DNA of 42,777 nt from Pseudomonadota bacterium (GTDB taxonomy: Bacteria; Pseudomonadota; Gammaproteobacteria; Acidiferrobacterales; UBA6901). The position numbers were made by a program, and so were the translations under genes. Under the pieces are notes generated by a model. It searched no databases, was not told the origin of the DNA, and saw only the letters and a list, made by a program, of their open reading frames with translations. Shown piece by piece: positions 33,177 to 42,716 of the stretch. The stretch is taken from assembly GCA_021785795.1 (NCBI GenBank), contig JAJYEK010000023.1:1-42777 (forward strand), in the 5' to 3' direction. Positions within the stretch are counted from its first letter, which is position 1, and each line of letters begins with the position of its first letter.

Positions 33177-35672
33177 CTAGCGCTTGTGCAGAATCTGCGG
33201 CAGCCCGAGATGCCAGCCCTGGGCGTTGCGGATGCCCATGCGCAGCAGGGCGTTGCGCGTATCCTCGTTTTCCACGCTCTCGGCGATGGTTTCCATGCCG
33301 AAGGAGGTGGCAAGTTCGTGGATGTGTTCGACGATCTTGCGGTCGGATTCATGATCGAGCATGCCGCGCACGAACGTGCCCTCGATTTTGAGGTACTCGG
33401 GGCGGAAAAGGTTCAGAAAATGGTAGGTTGAATAGCCGCTTCCGAAATCGTCCAGCGCGAGCTTGCACCCGAGACGCCTCAATGCCTGGATGTCGGCCAG
33501 CAGCGTGTCGGTGATGGTGACGTTCTCGCGCTCGGTGATCTCGATGACTATGGATTTCCCGGAGCGGCATGCCGGGCCGACCAGATCTTCCAGCTGCGTG
33601 ACGAACCCGCGGTCGTTGAACGAGCTGGGATCGAGGTTGAGAAACAGGCCGTAGCCGGCCGGAGCGAGCAGCAGCGCCTGCTCGATGATGTGCAGATCAA
33701 TTTCGCGCGTGAGACCCAGTTCCTCGGCCACCGCGATGAAGTCCCCGGCCTTTATGGTTGCCCCTCCGTGGTGCATGCGCGCAAGCGCCTCGTAGGCGAC
33801 CGGCTTGCCAGTGCGGATATCGCATATGGGCTGGAAAGCCGGCATGAGATCGCCCTGTTCGAGCGCATTGCGCAGCTGGAATCCCTGGCTGAAGATGGAC
33901 ATGAGCGCGCGGCTGATGTCCGGCGACAGGACTTCCACCCGGTTACGGCCGCGGCGTTTGCTGTGATAGAGGGCGACATCGGCGGCGCTGACGAGATCCT
34001 GTGCCTTTTGTCCATGGGTAGGTGCCTCGGCTACTCCGATGCTGCATTGCAGCTGGATGTGGCCGACCGGGAGATTTATATAAGTCCCGTTGATTGCCGC
34101 ATGCAGCTTCATGGCGATGTTGGTGGCGTCCCCGACGGTGGTGTTCTTGAGCACCATGGCGAATTCGTCCCCAGCCAGCCGCGCGATATAGTCGTTGCGC
34201 CGTATGGTCTTTTTGAGCAGTCCGGAAATTGCGCGCAGAGCATCGTCTCCGGCCGGATGTCCGTAGGTGTCGTTGATGAACTTGAAGCCGTCCAGGTCGA
34301 CGATCAGCAAGCAGACCGACTGATTCTTCGGCAAATGCTCGGCGAGGATGGCTTCGAGCTGGGTGTCGAAATGACGCCGGTTGTACAGTCCCGTGAGCGG
34401 GTCGGTGACGGACAGATAGTAGAGGTCATCCTGGTACTTCGTCAGAAGCCGGTTGAGTTCGACGCTCTGGGTGATGTCTCCCAGGGTGCCTATTACGCCA
34501 GTGAACCGGCCCGCGGAATCGTGCTGGGCATCGGCATCGAGCTGGGCCCACAGGCGCTTGCCGGCCGCGCTGCGCAGGCATATTTCCCGGTTCTTTTCGC
34601 GCATGTCCGCCAGATTCTGGGGAGTAAAGTCGGCCGCGACCTTCCTTTCCATCACGAAATCGGCAAACGGCCGGCCCAGCGTGTCCTCGGTCTTGAAGCC
34701 GGTGAGTGTCTCCCAGGCAGGATTGAGGAAGCTGATGTTCCCTTCGCGGTCGAGCTCGAACAGGATCTCGTGCATGCCGTTGACGAGCGTGCGCAGCCGG
34801 TTTTCGCTGTGCTCGAGCAGTTCGCGCGTTTCTTCGAGGTTGCGTACGTAGTGGCGCATGGCCGCCGAGCTGTCGGCGAACGCCTGGTTGAGCTCCTGTA
34901 GCTCGCGGCTGCCCGATTCGATCAGCGTCACCTTCGGAGTCCAGTTGCCTCGCGAGACCTGGCGCGCCATTTCGGTCAGCGGCTTCAGTGGAGCCGTGAA
35001 GCGTTTGAGGAGCGAGTAGGTGATCGCCAGGGTGACGCCCAGGAGCGCCCCCAGAAAGAGGACGCTGTTGAGCATCAGCCGGAATGCGCCTTCATTGAGC
35101 GCACGGTTCGAGAGACTCAGCTGCAGGGAGGCCTGATCCGTGCTGCCGGGATTCAGGGCGAGCGTAACCGTGCGCACTCCGTCTATGCCGGTCAGGAGGT
35201 GCATGAGACGGCTTGTGGGCTGGGGCAGGCGTCCCTCGCCGTAGCGGACCCTGCCGTCGCCGCCGACGATGCGGGCGGCAGCGATCCCCGGGGCGCTGGC
35301 CATCTTGAGCAGTATGTGGCGGATCCCGGTGCGATCATCGGCAGCAATCAACCGCTGCAGTGCAGGTCTTTCCAGCTTCGCCAGTCCGAGGCCGGTCTGG
35401 GCCTGGGCCAGAGCCTGGAAGCTGGCGAACCGTGCCACCAGGTACATCAGTGCGGTGAACGTGGCGAGGACGATCAAAATGGAAAGCGTCACCACCATGC
35501 GTGTGCGTAGCGAGGCCGGGAAACGCCAAGTGCGCATGTTCAGGGGGAACGAGGAGATTGGGCGGGAGTATATGCGGCTTCCCGCCAGGGGTTGGCGGCC
35601 GGATCCGGAGTTTGGGGGTTCGGACACGGGTTTGTAGTATACATGATTTGTATCCGTGTCCAACTCTTTCAT
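33177..35672 (-). CDS. HAMP-PAS-GGDEF-EAL membrane protein
   Basis: An 831-residue c-di-GMP signalling protein. Domains by rough position: first membrane helix 58-80, a periplasmic sensor part 85-195, second helix 199-221, HAMP 222-275, PAS 290-405 (FLNPAWETLTGFKTEDTLGR), GGDEF 415-575, EAL 590-831. The cyclase signature reads AGDEF at 500-504, a variant seen in active enzymes. In the EAL domain EALARM, ITERENVTITD, DDFGSGYSTYHF and LKIEG are conserved, so phosphodiesterase activity is plausible. ATG at 35672 overlaps the btuD stop (ATGA), supporting coupled translation; an alternative ATG at 35537 would start just before the first helix. A missing sensor ligand leaves the signal unknown. Confidence 0.92.
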   Translation of the reverse strand: MKELDTDTNHVYYKPVSEPPNSGSGRQPLAGSRIYSRPISSFPLNMRTWRFPASLRTRMVVTLSILIVLATFTALMYLVARFASFQALAQAQTGLGLAKLERPALQRLIAADDRTGIRHILLKMASAPGIAAARIVGGDGRVRYGEGRLPQPTSRLMHLLTGIDGVRTVTLALNPGSTDQASLQLSLSNRALNEGAFRLMLNSVLFLGALLGVTLAITYSLLKRFTAPLKPLTEMARQVSRGNWTPKVTLIESGSRELQELNQAFADSSAAMRHYVRNLEETRELLEHSENRLRTLVNGMHEILFELDREGNISFLNPAWETLTGFKTEDTLGRPFADFVMERKVAADFTPQNLADMREKNREICLRSAAGKRLWAQLDADAQHDSAGRFTGVIGTLGDITQSVELNRLLTKYQDDLYYLSVTDPLTGLYNRRHFDTQLEAILAEHLPKNQSVCLLIVDLDGFKFINDTYGHPAGDDALRAISGLLKKTIRRNDYIARLAGDEFAMVLKNTTVGDATNIAMKLHAAINGTYINLPVGHIQLQCSIGVAEAPTHGQKAQDLVSAADVALYHSKRRGRNRVEVLSPDISRALMSIFSQGFQLRNALEQGDLMPAFQPICDIRTGKPVAYEALARMHHGGATIKAGDFIAVAEELGLTREIDLHIIEQALLLAPAGYGLFLNLDPSSFNDRGFVTQLEDLVGPACRSGKSIVIEITERENVTITDTLLADIQALRRLGCKLALDDFGSGYSTYHFLNLFRPEYLKIEGTFVRGMLDHESDRKIVEHIHELATSFGMETIAESVENEDTRNALLRMGIRNAQGWHLGLPQILHKR

Positions 35673-36433
35673 GCGGGAAGGAATATGCGGTCGCTGCCGG
35701 TGCCGACTTCGCGGAACGGACAGTGGTAGATCAACTCGAGCACACCGGTGTCGAGAATTGCGTCGAGCGGTCCCTGACGATGACCGCCTGCCTCCAGCAG
35801 CAGGCCGTGACTACAGAATCGCAGCGCGAGATTGACGTCATGAAGCACTATAACATTTAGGTGCCCCGGGGTCTGCGACCGTGCCGCAATACGCTCCAGC
35901 ACCTTGATCTGGTACCGCAAATCGAGATGATTGGTCGGTTCGTCGAGCAAGCAGATAGGTGCGTCCTGGGCCAGCAGCGCCGCGATGTCGACGCGCCGCC
36001 GCTCGCCGCCCGAGAGCGTCGCCAGGGGCCGGCTCGCGAATCCCTCAAGATCCACTGCGGTCAGGGCCGCGCTGGCCATACGGTGGTCCGCGGATGTCTC
36101 CCATCCCCACGGAGGCAGGTGCGGGTGGCGGCCGGTCAGCACCGTCTGCATGACATCGGCAGCCAGGCCCGGTTCCGATTCCTGCAGGAGCACCCCACGT
36201 TTGAGCGCCAACGCCCGCGGGCGCATCGACCGAATGTCGCACCCGTCGAGGTAGACCTGCCCCGCGACGGGCGGGCGCAGTCCCGCCAGGGTCTGGAGCA
36301 GGGTGGTCTTGCCGCTGCCGTTGGCGCCTAGTACGGCCCAGGTTTCCCCGGCGTTCATTGCCAGATCCAGGCCGGTGCACAGGGTCTTGCCGCCGAGCGC
36401 GAGCCGGATGCTGCGGGCTTCCAGGCGCGTCAC
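35669..36433 (-). CDS. btuD: Cobalamin ABC transporter ATP-binding protein BtuD
   Basis: A 254-residue ATPase subunit on the cytoplasmic side of the importer. Walker A is GANGSGKTT, the Q-loop is in VLLQESEPGLA, the signature is LSGGERRR, Walker B is ICLLDEPTNHLD, and the switch His is in VLHDVNLA. The order and spacing fit the FecE/BtuD/FhuC group. A GTG at 36433 overlaps the btuC stop (GTGA); an in-frame upstream ATG would run deep into btuC. Placement with btuC, and btuF and btuB nearby, supports B12 import over iron-siderophore import. Its stop overlaps the GGDEF-EAL gene. Confidence 0.92.
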   Translation of the reverse strand: MTRLEARSIRLALGGKTLCTGLDLAMNAGETWAVLGANGSGKTTLLQTLAGLRPPVAGQVYLDGCDIRSMRPRALALKRGVLLQESEPGLAADVMQTVLTGRHPHLPPWGWETSADHRMASAALTAVDLEGFASRPLATLSGGERRRVDIAALLAQDAPICLLDEPTNHLDLRYQIKVLERIAARSQTPGHLNVIVLHDVNLALRFCSHGLLLEAGGHRQGPLDAILDTGVLELIYHCPFREVGTGSDRIFLPA

Positions 36434-37401
36434 GGCACGCGGGCTCGCGCAAGCAGTATCAGGAATACGGGCACGCCGAGCAGTGCCGTGATCACGCCGA
36501 CGGGCAGCTGCAGCGGGGCCATGGCGCTGCGCGCAAGCGTGTCGCATACGACGAGAAAGCTGCCGCCGAGGAGCGCCGAGTCGGGCAAGAGCCGACGATA
36601 GTCGGAATCGCCGAGCAGCCGCAGCAGGTGGGGAATGATGAGGCCCACAAATCCGACGCTGCCCGCCAGCATCACCGCGGCTGCGGTCATGAGGGAGGCA
36701 AGCACGTAAACCGCAGTGCGGACAAGGCCTATGCTGACCCCGAGGGACGCGGCAACGAGCTCACCGCGGGAGTAGAGGTTGAGGCTGCGTGCGAGCGGCA
36801 TAGACAGCAGCAGCCCCCCGGCCAGTGCTGCGTAGGCCCAGCCGATGTGGCGTGCGTAGGACAGGTCCCCGATGAGCCAGAACAGCATGCCTTGCACGTT
36901 GCTGGCGGGCGAGACCGCAAGCATGAAGCTGATAGCGGCACCCCAGCCGGCCGCGACGACTACGCCAGTAAGCAGCAGTCTGGTCTGCGTCCACGGTCCG
37001 CGCAAATGGCTCAGTCCGAAGACGATCGCCATGGACACCAGACTGCCGAGAAACGCGTTCAGTCCGAGCCAGGCGCTACCGATCCCGAGCAGCATGGAGC
37101 CGAGTGCGGCTACGGCCGCACCACCCGAGATCCCGAGCACGTAGGGGTCGGCGAGGGGATTGCGCAGCAGCACCTGGAGGAGCGCTCCAGACAGGGAAAG
37201 TAGCGCACCGACGGCAAATGCCGCAGCCGTCCGGGGTAGACGCAGGCGCCAGATGATGGTGGCATCCAGCGCCGGGGCCTTGCCGGCCAGCGCATGCCAC
37301 AGCGCAATCCACCCGATGTGCACGCTGCCGGTATCCAGCGCAAAGAGCAGGCTCACCGGCACCAGCGCCACCAGGAAGGATGTTGTGCCTCCGTGTCGCA
37401 T
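36430..37401 (-). CDS. btuC: Cobalamin ABC transporter permease BtuC
   Basis: A 323-residue inner-membrane permease of the FecCD/BtuC family with about ten helices. The family motifs RLPRTAAAFAVGALLSLSGA, LLQVLLRNPLADPYVLGISG and SVGFVGLIIPHLLRLLGDSDYR are present, with the last one holding the coupling loop that contacts BtuD. FecCD permeases for siderophores are similar; the gene context argues for cobalamin. It starts six bases after the HAD hydrolase stop and overlaps btuD by four bases, so the three genes form one unit with the GGDEF-EAL gene. Confidence 0.92.
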   Translation of the reverse strand: MRHGGTTSFLVALVPVSLLFALDTGSVHIGWIALWHALAGKAPALDATIIWRLRLPRTAAAFAVGALLSLSGALLQVLLRNPLADPYVLGISGGAAVAALGSMLLGIGSAWLGLNAFLGSLVSMAIVFGLSHLRGPWTQTRLLLTGVVVAAGWGAAISFMLAVSPASNVQGMLFWLIGDLSYARHIGWAYAALAGGLLLSMPLARSLNLYSRGELVAASLGVSIGLVRTAVYVLASLMTAAAVMLAGSVGFVGLIIPHLLRLLGDSDYRRLLPDSALLGGSFLVVCDTLARSAMAPLQLPVGVITALLGVPVFLILLARARVP

Positions 37402-37406
37402 GGATC

Positions 37407-38063
37407 TCAGCGCAGCATCAGCAACGGCCAGCCGCGTACCTGCGCGTGGCTGGCGAGCACCGTGTCAGGGTTAACGGCCACCGGATGATCGACGAGTTCG
37501 AGCAGCGGCAGGTCATTGTGGGAGTCGCTGTAGAACCAGCTGCCTGCAAGATCCTGGCGGTGGTCAGACAGCCAGCTGCGCAGGCGGGTCACCTTTCCTT
37601 CGCGATAGCTCGGGACGCCGCGCACCTTGCCGGTGAAGCGGCCGCCGTTTTCCTCTGGCTCGGTGGCAATAAGATGAGGGATGCCGAATTCTGCAGCGAT
37701 GGGTGCGGTAATGAAGCTGTTCGTCGCGGTGATGATCAGGAGCGTATGCCCCTGCTTGCGGTGACTCTCGACTAGCTCCCGGGCGGCCGGAACGATGAGC
37801 GGCAGAATCTTGGTGCGCACGAAATCGGCGCGCCAGCGCTCCAGCGTGGCACGATCGTACCGGGCCAGGGGTTTGAGCTGGTGTTGTTCCAGGAACTCGA
37901 AGATGTCGAGTGTCCCGTCGAGGTAGGCCTGGTAGTAGCGGTTGTTGTCGCGCATGAACTGGGCGCTGTCAACCGCCTTGAGCTCCACCAGATACTCGCC
38001 CCAGGCGTGGTCGCTGTCACCGCGAAGCAGGGTGTTATCGAGGTCGAAAATCGCGAGAGTCAA
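37407..38063 (-). CDS. HAD-superfamily IB phosphatase (SerB-like)
   Basis: A 218-residue cytoplasmic phosphatase of HAD subfamily IB. Motif I is IFDLDNTLLRGDSD with both catalytic Asp, motif II is in LLIITATNSF, motif III is the Lys in YREGKVTRL, and motif IV is YSDSHNDLPLL. The insert with YLDGTLDIFEFLEQHQLKPL matches the TIGR01490-type SerB-like group. Substrate is unknown; relatives hydrolyse phosphoserine or similar phosphates. A TTG at 38063 is chosen because CAGGAG lies six bases before it and motif I must be near the N-terminus; the upstream in-frame extension is Pro/Thr-rich and unsupported. It is the first gene of the unit that continues into btuC, and rppH is divergent. Confidence 0.88.
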   Translation of the reverse strand: MTLAIFDLDNTLLRGDSDHAWGEYLVELKAVDSAQFMRDNNRYYQAYLDGTLDIFEFLEQHQLKPLARYDRATLERWRADFVRTKILPLIVPAARELVESHRKQGHTLLIITATNSFITAPIAAEFGIPHLIATEPEENGGRFTGKVRGVPSYREGKVTRLRSWLSDHRQDLAGSWFYSDSHNDLPLLELVDHPVAVNPDTVLASHAQVRGWPLLMLR

Positions 38064-38290
38064 TGGCTGCTCCTGTGGCAGGGTCGGTTTCGGGCTGCCT
38101 AGGATAACAGGCGAAAGCGCCGTTGCCGAAGGCGGCGGGTCGGTCCGGTGCGTGTCCGGATGGCCGTTGGCCCGGACAGGCGGCGCAAAATCCGACGCCG
38201 CGGTGGTTGTGGCACGTTGCCGCTGGCTGCGGATCGTGGAAGAATCCGTCCAATACCATGTATGCAATCCGGACGCACACCTGAAATCCT

Positions 38291-38773
38291 ATGATCGATG
38301 AGAACGGTTACCGGCCTAACGTCGGAATCATCCTGTGTAACCGTGAAAACCACGTTTTCTGGGCGCGCCGTCGCAGCCAGGACGGATGGCAGTTTCCGCA
38401 GGGCGGGATCAAGCGCAGCGAGACTGCCGAACAGGCGCTGTTTCGCGAGCTGCGGGAGGAGATCGGGCTGGACCGGGATCACGTGCGTCTCATCGGTCGC
38501 ACGCGCGACTGGCTTCATTACGATATTCCAAGGCGCTACCTGCGCACTGCCCGTCACACCCAGTTTCGCGGCCAGAAGCAGATCTGGTTCCTGCTGCGGC
38601 TGATCGCGAATGAGGAAATGGTCCGTCTGGACTTGACGGAGGACCCGGAATTCGATGCGTGGCGCTGGGTCGACTACTGGAGTCCGCTGGAGGATATCGT
38701 CGAATTCAAGCGCCGGGTCTACGAGCAGGCGCTGGGCGAGCTCGCGCCGCTGCTGTCCGGGACTCCCGAGTGA
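38291..38773 (+). CDS. rppH: RNA pyrophosphohydrolase RppH
   Basis: A 160-residue Nudix hydrolase that removes pyrophosphate from mRNA 5' ends and so starts decay. It begins [17 protein letters not shown], a signature of RppH. The Nudix box is complete: [20 protein letters not shown] followed by IGL, and the region [13 protein letters not shown] and the [11 protein letters not shown] segment are diagnostic. Length equals that of E. coli RppH. Its stop overlaps the GTG of the next gene (GTGA). Divergent to the HAD hydrolase gene with a 227-base gap. Confidence 0.96.
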   Translation: MIDENGYRPNVGIILCNRENHVFWARRRSQDGWQFPQGGIKRSETAEQALFRELREEIGLDRDHVRLIGRTRDWLHYDIPRRYLRTARHTQFRGQKQIWFLLRLIANEEMVRLDLTEDPEFDAWRWVDYWSPLEDIVEFKRRVYEQALGELAPLLSGTPE

Positions 38774-39387
38774 TCGAACGCCTTGTCGTGCTGCGCGACC
38801 GGAGCATCTATCGGGTGGACGGGGCCGGTGCGGCTGTAGTCTATTACCTGGCCGATGACGACGCCGGCGGCGTACTTATCAATACTCCTGGCTATGATGC
38901 ACAGATCAAAGACAGCCTTGCCGCCCTTGCCCCGATCCGGTATCTGTTCTATCCAAGCCGCTTTGGGGCGGCCGACGTCGACCGCTGGCGAACGGCTACC
39001 GGCGCCGAGAGCCTTGCTTTCGCTGCCGAGACCGGTGCCATCGACGGCAGGGTGGACATCGTTCTCGAGCGCCAGAGCAAGCTCACGCGCACGATCGACC
39101 TGCTGCCGATGACGGGTCGCACGGCAGGCAGCGGCGTGCTGCAGGCGCGGAATCTTCCCGGGGTAGTGTTTTTCGGGCCGGCGCTCGTGCCCGGGGGGTC
39201 GGGGTGGCCGACGCTGGTCCCGCAGCCGGACGATTTTTCCTATGAAGACCGCCTGTTCGGGTGTCTCGGTCTGCAGGACCTGAACTACGAGTATGCGTTC
39301 ACCGATGTCTTTGAGCAGGGCAGGACACGCTTTGGTCCTGGCGCCGCGCGTGCTATCCGGCAGGAGATCGAGCATGTACTGGCATAG
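38770..39387 (+). CDS. Unknown protein, possibly degenerate metallo-beta-lactamase fold
   Basis: A 205-residue protein that I cannot assign with confidence. The N-terminal order of beta strands and the phrase [20 protein letters not shown], followed by [20 protein letters not shown], recall metallo-beta-lactamase hydrolases in which the strand is followed by HxHxDH. Here that place reads [10 protein letters not shown], so the metal ligands would be lost. [15 protein letters not shown] would correspond to the later strand with the metal-binding Asp, also absent. It could be a non-catalytic binding or regulatory relative. The GTG at 38770 overlaps the rppH stop by four bases, so it is co-translated with rppH. 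Cytoplasmic; no signal or helices. Confidence 0.7.
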   Translation: MIERLVVLRDRSIYRVDGAGAAVVYYLADDDAGGVLINTPGYDAQIKDSLAALAPIRYLFYPSRFGAADVDRWRTATGAESLAFAAETGAIDGRVDIVLERQSKLTRTIDLLPMTGRTAGSGVLQARNLPGVVFFGPALVPGGSGWPTLVPQPDDFSYEDRLFGCLGLQDLNYEYAFTDVFEQGRTRFGPGAARAIRQEIEHVLA

Positions 39388-39575
39388 GCCTGCTTGAGCC
39401 GCTGCGCTGCAGTTCCGGGCGCTCCTTTGCGCCATCGCCCAGCCCTGGAAAGGGCCACCCCTCACCGCTGTGGCGCACGTGCGCTGACCGGGGTATGTGG
39501 ACGGAGAGCCGGCGATGCGGACGGCTGTGAATCGCTGCGGCCGGACAGCGGCGCTGAGACCGCAGTGTGCGGGCT

Positions 39576-42500
39576 ATGCGCGGCGACAGTGTAGCGCCGC
39601 GCTTTCGCCGCCACCCGGTTGCGACCGGAGCGCTTTTGCTCGCGGTCGCCGCCGCCGGGGTGGTCGCGTTCCAGCGTCTGCGCCCCGGGCTGCCCCCCAA
39701 CCTGGAATCTCCTGCGGTGCTGGTCTCAGTGCGAGATCCAGGGGCGTCGGCGTCGGCGATGGACCGTCACGTCGCGCTTCCGCTGTTCGATGCGCTTTCA
39801 CGGCTGCCTGGTCTGCGTGATGCGCGCAGTTCGAGCACCGACAGCTACGCGCGCGTCATTCTCACCTTCGCGAGCGCGACCGGGCGCGACCGGGCGTTGC
39901 CGCGATTGCATGCCCTGCTGGCGCGCGGCCTCCCGCTGCCGGCATCCGCCAGCCGGCCGGCTGATGCCGTGATTCCCGCTCCCGATGGGGTGGCCGGGCG
40001 CGTGCTGGTGACGGCCCCGGCATGGCCGCTGCCGGCGCTGCGGCGCTGGGCCGAGGACAGGCTGATGCCGCAGTTTCTCGGCCTTGCCGGTGTTGCCGGA
40101 GGCCAGATCGAGGGCGGTCCGGTGCGCGAAATACGCGTGGAGCCGGACCCGCAGCGGCTTGCCGGACTGGGGCTGGCGTTTGACGATGTGGTCAGGGCGG
40201 TGCATACCGGGGAAGCGCAGGCGCCTTCCGGATACCTTGCTGTAAGTGCGCGCTCGGCGGTCGCCGCAGTTGCAGCGCTGCCGGTGAGATTACCGGATGG
40301 CAATCTGCTGCCGCTGTCGCAGGTTGCAACGGTGCGGCGTCGGCGCCGCACCGGACCGGACGTGCGCCTCAACGGCTCGCCGGCGGTCCGCCTGGTGCTC
40401 ACGCGTATGCCTGGCGCAGACCCGTTTGCCGTGGCGAGTACGATCAGGGCGCGTGCCGACTGGCTGGATGCCAACGGTCTTGTGCCGCGAGACGTGCAGG
40501 TGCGCGTGCGCTCTGATCTGACGCAGTCGCTGGCAGCATTGCTGCGCCGGTTTGGCGTTCTCGCCGCCGGCGCCCTGATTCTCGGTCTTGCCGGGACCCT
40601 GTATCCTGCCGGGCCCGAACGCCGGAGTGTCCTGAAGCCGGTGGTCGGCCTGGTTGCGCTGCTTGCGACAGGCGTTGTCCTGCTGGCAGCAGGCATGACG
40701 CTCAACCTCATGGTCCTCTGCGGCCTGGTCCTGGCCGTCGGCCTGTGCCTGTTGCCGCCGCTTGCCCTGCGGCAGCGCGCCGGCGGGCCGTCCGGCTTGC
40801 AGCGGGACGGTTCCAGCGGCGCGGCCGCAGCGCTTGGCGCCGCTCTGCCTATGGTCATCGCCCTGGCTGTCCTGCTGGCCGTTCCGGGACCGGTCAGCCT
40901 GCTGTTTCGTGACCTGTTTGCTGTGGTCCTGGGGGCATGGTGCCTGTCGTGGATTCTGGCTGCGGTGGTGTTCGGCGGTGGTCGGGAAGCCGCCGCTGCC
41001 GGGCGCAGCCGCGGTCCGCGTCGGGCGCGGTGCTACCGTGCATGGATTGCCGGCTGCATCACCAGGCCGGGGCTCAGCCTCGCGATCTGGGCGCTGGCGC
41101 TGGCCGGTGTGTCTGCTGCAGCCGCGGTCCTCGCGCGTGGAGTGACGTTCTTTCCGCCGCCCGACACCGGACAAGTGCTGGTGCGAATCAGCGCCAGCAG
41201 CGCGACGGGTGCCCGCCGCCTGAGGGCGGAGGCGCCGCGTATCGTGCGGATTGCGCGCGCTCAGGGAGGGGTGGCCCAGGTGACCTCGGTCGCGGGTGGA
41301 AGGCGGTTCGCGCCCATGCGCCTGCGGGTGGTGCTGGCCGGTCCTCCGCGTGCGCCGGCTGCCGAGCGATGGATCGCGGGATTCGAGCGGGCGGCGGCGC
41401 AGTCCGGGCTGCGTGGTGGGCAGCTGCAGTCGACGCTGGTGGCATTCCCGGGAATCAGGCCGGGTTACCGCGACGCCGGGCTGCTGCAGGCGCTGGATGG
41501 TGTGACCGGGATCCAATTGACCGGCCCTCGCGGGCCTGCGCTCAGGGACGCTGCGGAACGCGTGGCGCGCATTCTGCGCAGTCTGCCACAGGTACGCGAC
41601 GTGCGTCTTTCTTCCGCCGCTGTCGCGAACGACCTGGTGCTGCGCCTGGACCCGGTACTGGCTGCGGAACGCGACATCAGCGAGGCGCAAGCGGCGCAAG
41701 CGCTGCGGATCGCGCGCGGCGGACTGGTGGCCGGCAGCATTCTCGAGGGGGATCGCTGGCGCAAAATACGCATAGTTCTGCCGCCCTCCTTGGGCCGCAT
41801 CACTGAACTGCCGCGGCTGCTGTTGAGCGGAGAGACGCGGACTCGCCCGGCGGTATATCTGGGCGATGTAGCAACCGTCAGATACGTGCGCGAGGAGCAG
41901 GTGTATCGGCGCGACCAGGGACTGCCTGCGATCTCGGTGACCGGGGTGCTTGGCGCGACGGCCGGCAATGCCCTGCGCCTGCTCAAGCAGCGCATCGCCG
42001 CACTCAGTTTGCCCCCCGGCTGCCGGCTGTCGCTCACCGGCGTCGCCGCGGCGACCCAACGCCTCTCGAAGGAAATGCGCGAAGCGGCACTGTTTGCCCT
42101 GCTGCTGATTGCCGTAACGCTGTTGTGGCGCTATCGCGGGTGGCGCCGTCCGCTCGTGGTCTTGCTGGGTGCACCCTATGCCGGAGCGGGCAGCCTGACG
42201 GCGCTCGGTCTCGGCGGAAGCGGACTCTCGGCTCCGGGATGGGTCGGGCTGATCGTGGGTGCCGCCGTCACGGTCGGGTTGTCGGCGCTGACGGTCGATT
42301 TCATGGATCGGACCCTGGCGGGCGGATACCGCAGGACGCAGCTTGTCGCGGCAGCATCACGGGCAAGGTCAGTTGTGCTGCGGCTCGGCGTCTGCGCGCT
42401 GGCCGGTGCGATCCCGCTGCTGGTGGCAGGCGCCCCGGACTTTGCGCTGCTGCGGCCGCTCGCCGCAGCCCTCCTGGGCGGAGCATGTGCCGGCATGGCG

Positions 42501-42614
42501 GCATCCATTCTGTGGACACCGGCGCTGTATGGCATTCTTCTCGATGGCAGCGCAGCGACGTCGCCAGCGGGTCCTGTGCGCACCGGCAGTTCTCGGAACC
42601 AATTACCGGAATAA
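39576..42614 (+). CDS. RND-superfamily membrane protein with degenerate core
   Basis: A 1012-residue inner-membrane protein laid out like the AcrB/CusA type: an N-terminal helix, a large periplasmic loop with porter-type segments (about 40-320), a helix bundle, a second periplasmic loop and a final bundle. The residues that carry protons in AcrB (Asp-Asp of VGLVVDDAIV in helix 4) are replaced: here the segment reads AVGLCLLPPLAL near 390-400. The late signature RLRPILMT is altered to RARSVVLR. It may therefore be a non-pumping or differently energised relative, or a decaying gene, although the frame is fully open. ATG 39576 or GTG 39567 could start it; neither has a strong ribosome site. No membrane-fusion or outer-membrane partner genes are in the window. 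Confidence 0.8.
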   Translation: MRGDSVAPRFRRHPVATGALLLAVAAAGVVAFQRLRPGLPPNLESPAVLVSVRDPGASASAMDRHVALPLFDALSRLPGLRDARSSSTDSYARVILTFASATGRDRALPRLHALLARGLPLPASASRPADAVIPAPDGVAGRVLVTAPAWPLPALRRWAEDRLMPQFLGLAGVAGGQIEGGPVREIRVEPDPQRLAGLGLAFDDVVRAVHTGEAQAPSGYLAVSARSAVAAVAALPVRLPDGNLLPLSQVATVRRRRRTGPDVRLNGSPAVRLVLTRMPGADPFAVASTIRARADWLDANGLVPRDVQVRVRSDLTQSLAALLRRFGVLAAGALILGLAGTLYPAGPERRSVLKPVVGLVALLATGVVLLAAGMTLNLMVLCGLVLAVGLCLLPPLALRQRAGGPSGLQRDGSSGAAAALGAALPMVIALAVLLAVPGPVSLLFRDLFAVVLGAWCLSWILAAVVFGGGREAAAAGRSRGPRRARCYRAWIAGCITRPGLSLAIWALALAGVSAAAAVLARGVTFFPPPDTGQVLVRISASSATGARRLRAEAPRIVRIARAQGGVAQVTSVAGGRRFAPMRLRVVLAGPPRAPAAERWIAGFERAAAQSGLRGGQLQSTLVAFPGIRPGYRDAGLLQALDGVTGIQLTGPRGPALRDAAERVARILRSLPQVRDVRLSSAAVANDLVLRLDPVLAAERDISEAQAAQALRIARGGLVAGSILEGDRWRKIRIVLPPSLGRITELPRLLLSGETRTRPAVYLGDVATVRYVREEQVYRRDQGLPAISVTGVLGATAGNALRLLKQRIAALSLPPGCRLSLTGVAAATQRLSKEMREAALFALLLIAVTLLWRYRGWRRPLVVLLGAPYAGAGSLTALGLGGSGLSAPGWVGLIVGAAVTVGLSALTVDFMDRTLAGGYRRTQLVAAASRARSVVLRLGVCALAGAIPLLVAGAPDFALLRPLAAALLGGACAGMAASILWTPALYGILLDGSAATSPAGPVRTGSSRNQLPE

Positions 42615-42641
42615 ATACAGGTCTTCTGGCGTCTCACCGCC

Positions 42642-42677
42642 TGCGCAGCAAACCTGAGCACTCCAGCCACTGCGCAG
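42642..42677. promoter_or_regulatory. Paired palindromic octamers CTGCGCAG
   Basis: The self-complementary octamer CTGCGCAG occurs at 42642-42649 and 42670-42677, 28 bases apart, in the gap before the Tat-signal gene. With flanking bases they also form a 9-base inverted repeat (CCTGCGCAG / CTGCGCAGG). It could be an operator pair or an mRNA hairpin. Confidence 0.4.
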
Positions 42678-42716
42678 GTAGACCGTTTCTGACATCGTAC
42701 TTTTCAGGAGACCGCC

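Noticed and set aside
40290..42059. 589-codon frame on the minus strand inside the RND-type gene
   Set aside because: Gln/Arg/His-rich shadow of a GC-rich gene on the other strand; no domain recognised.
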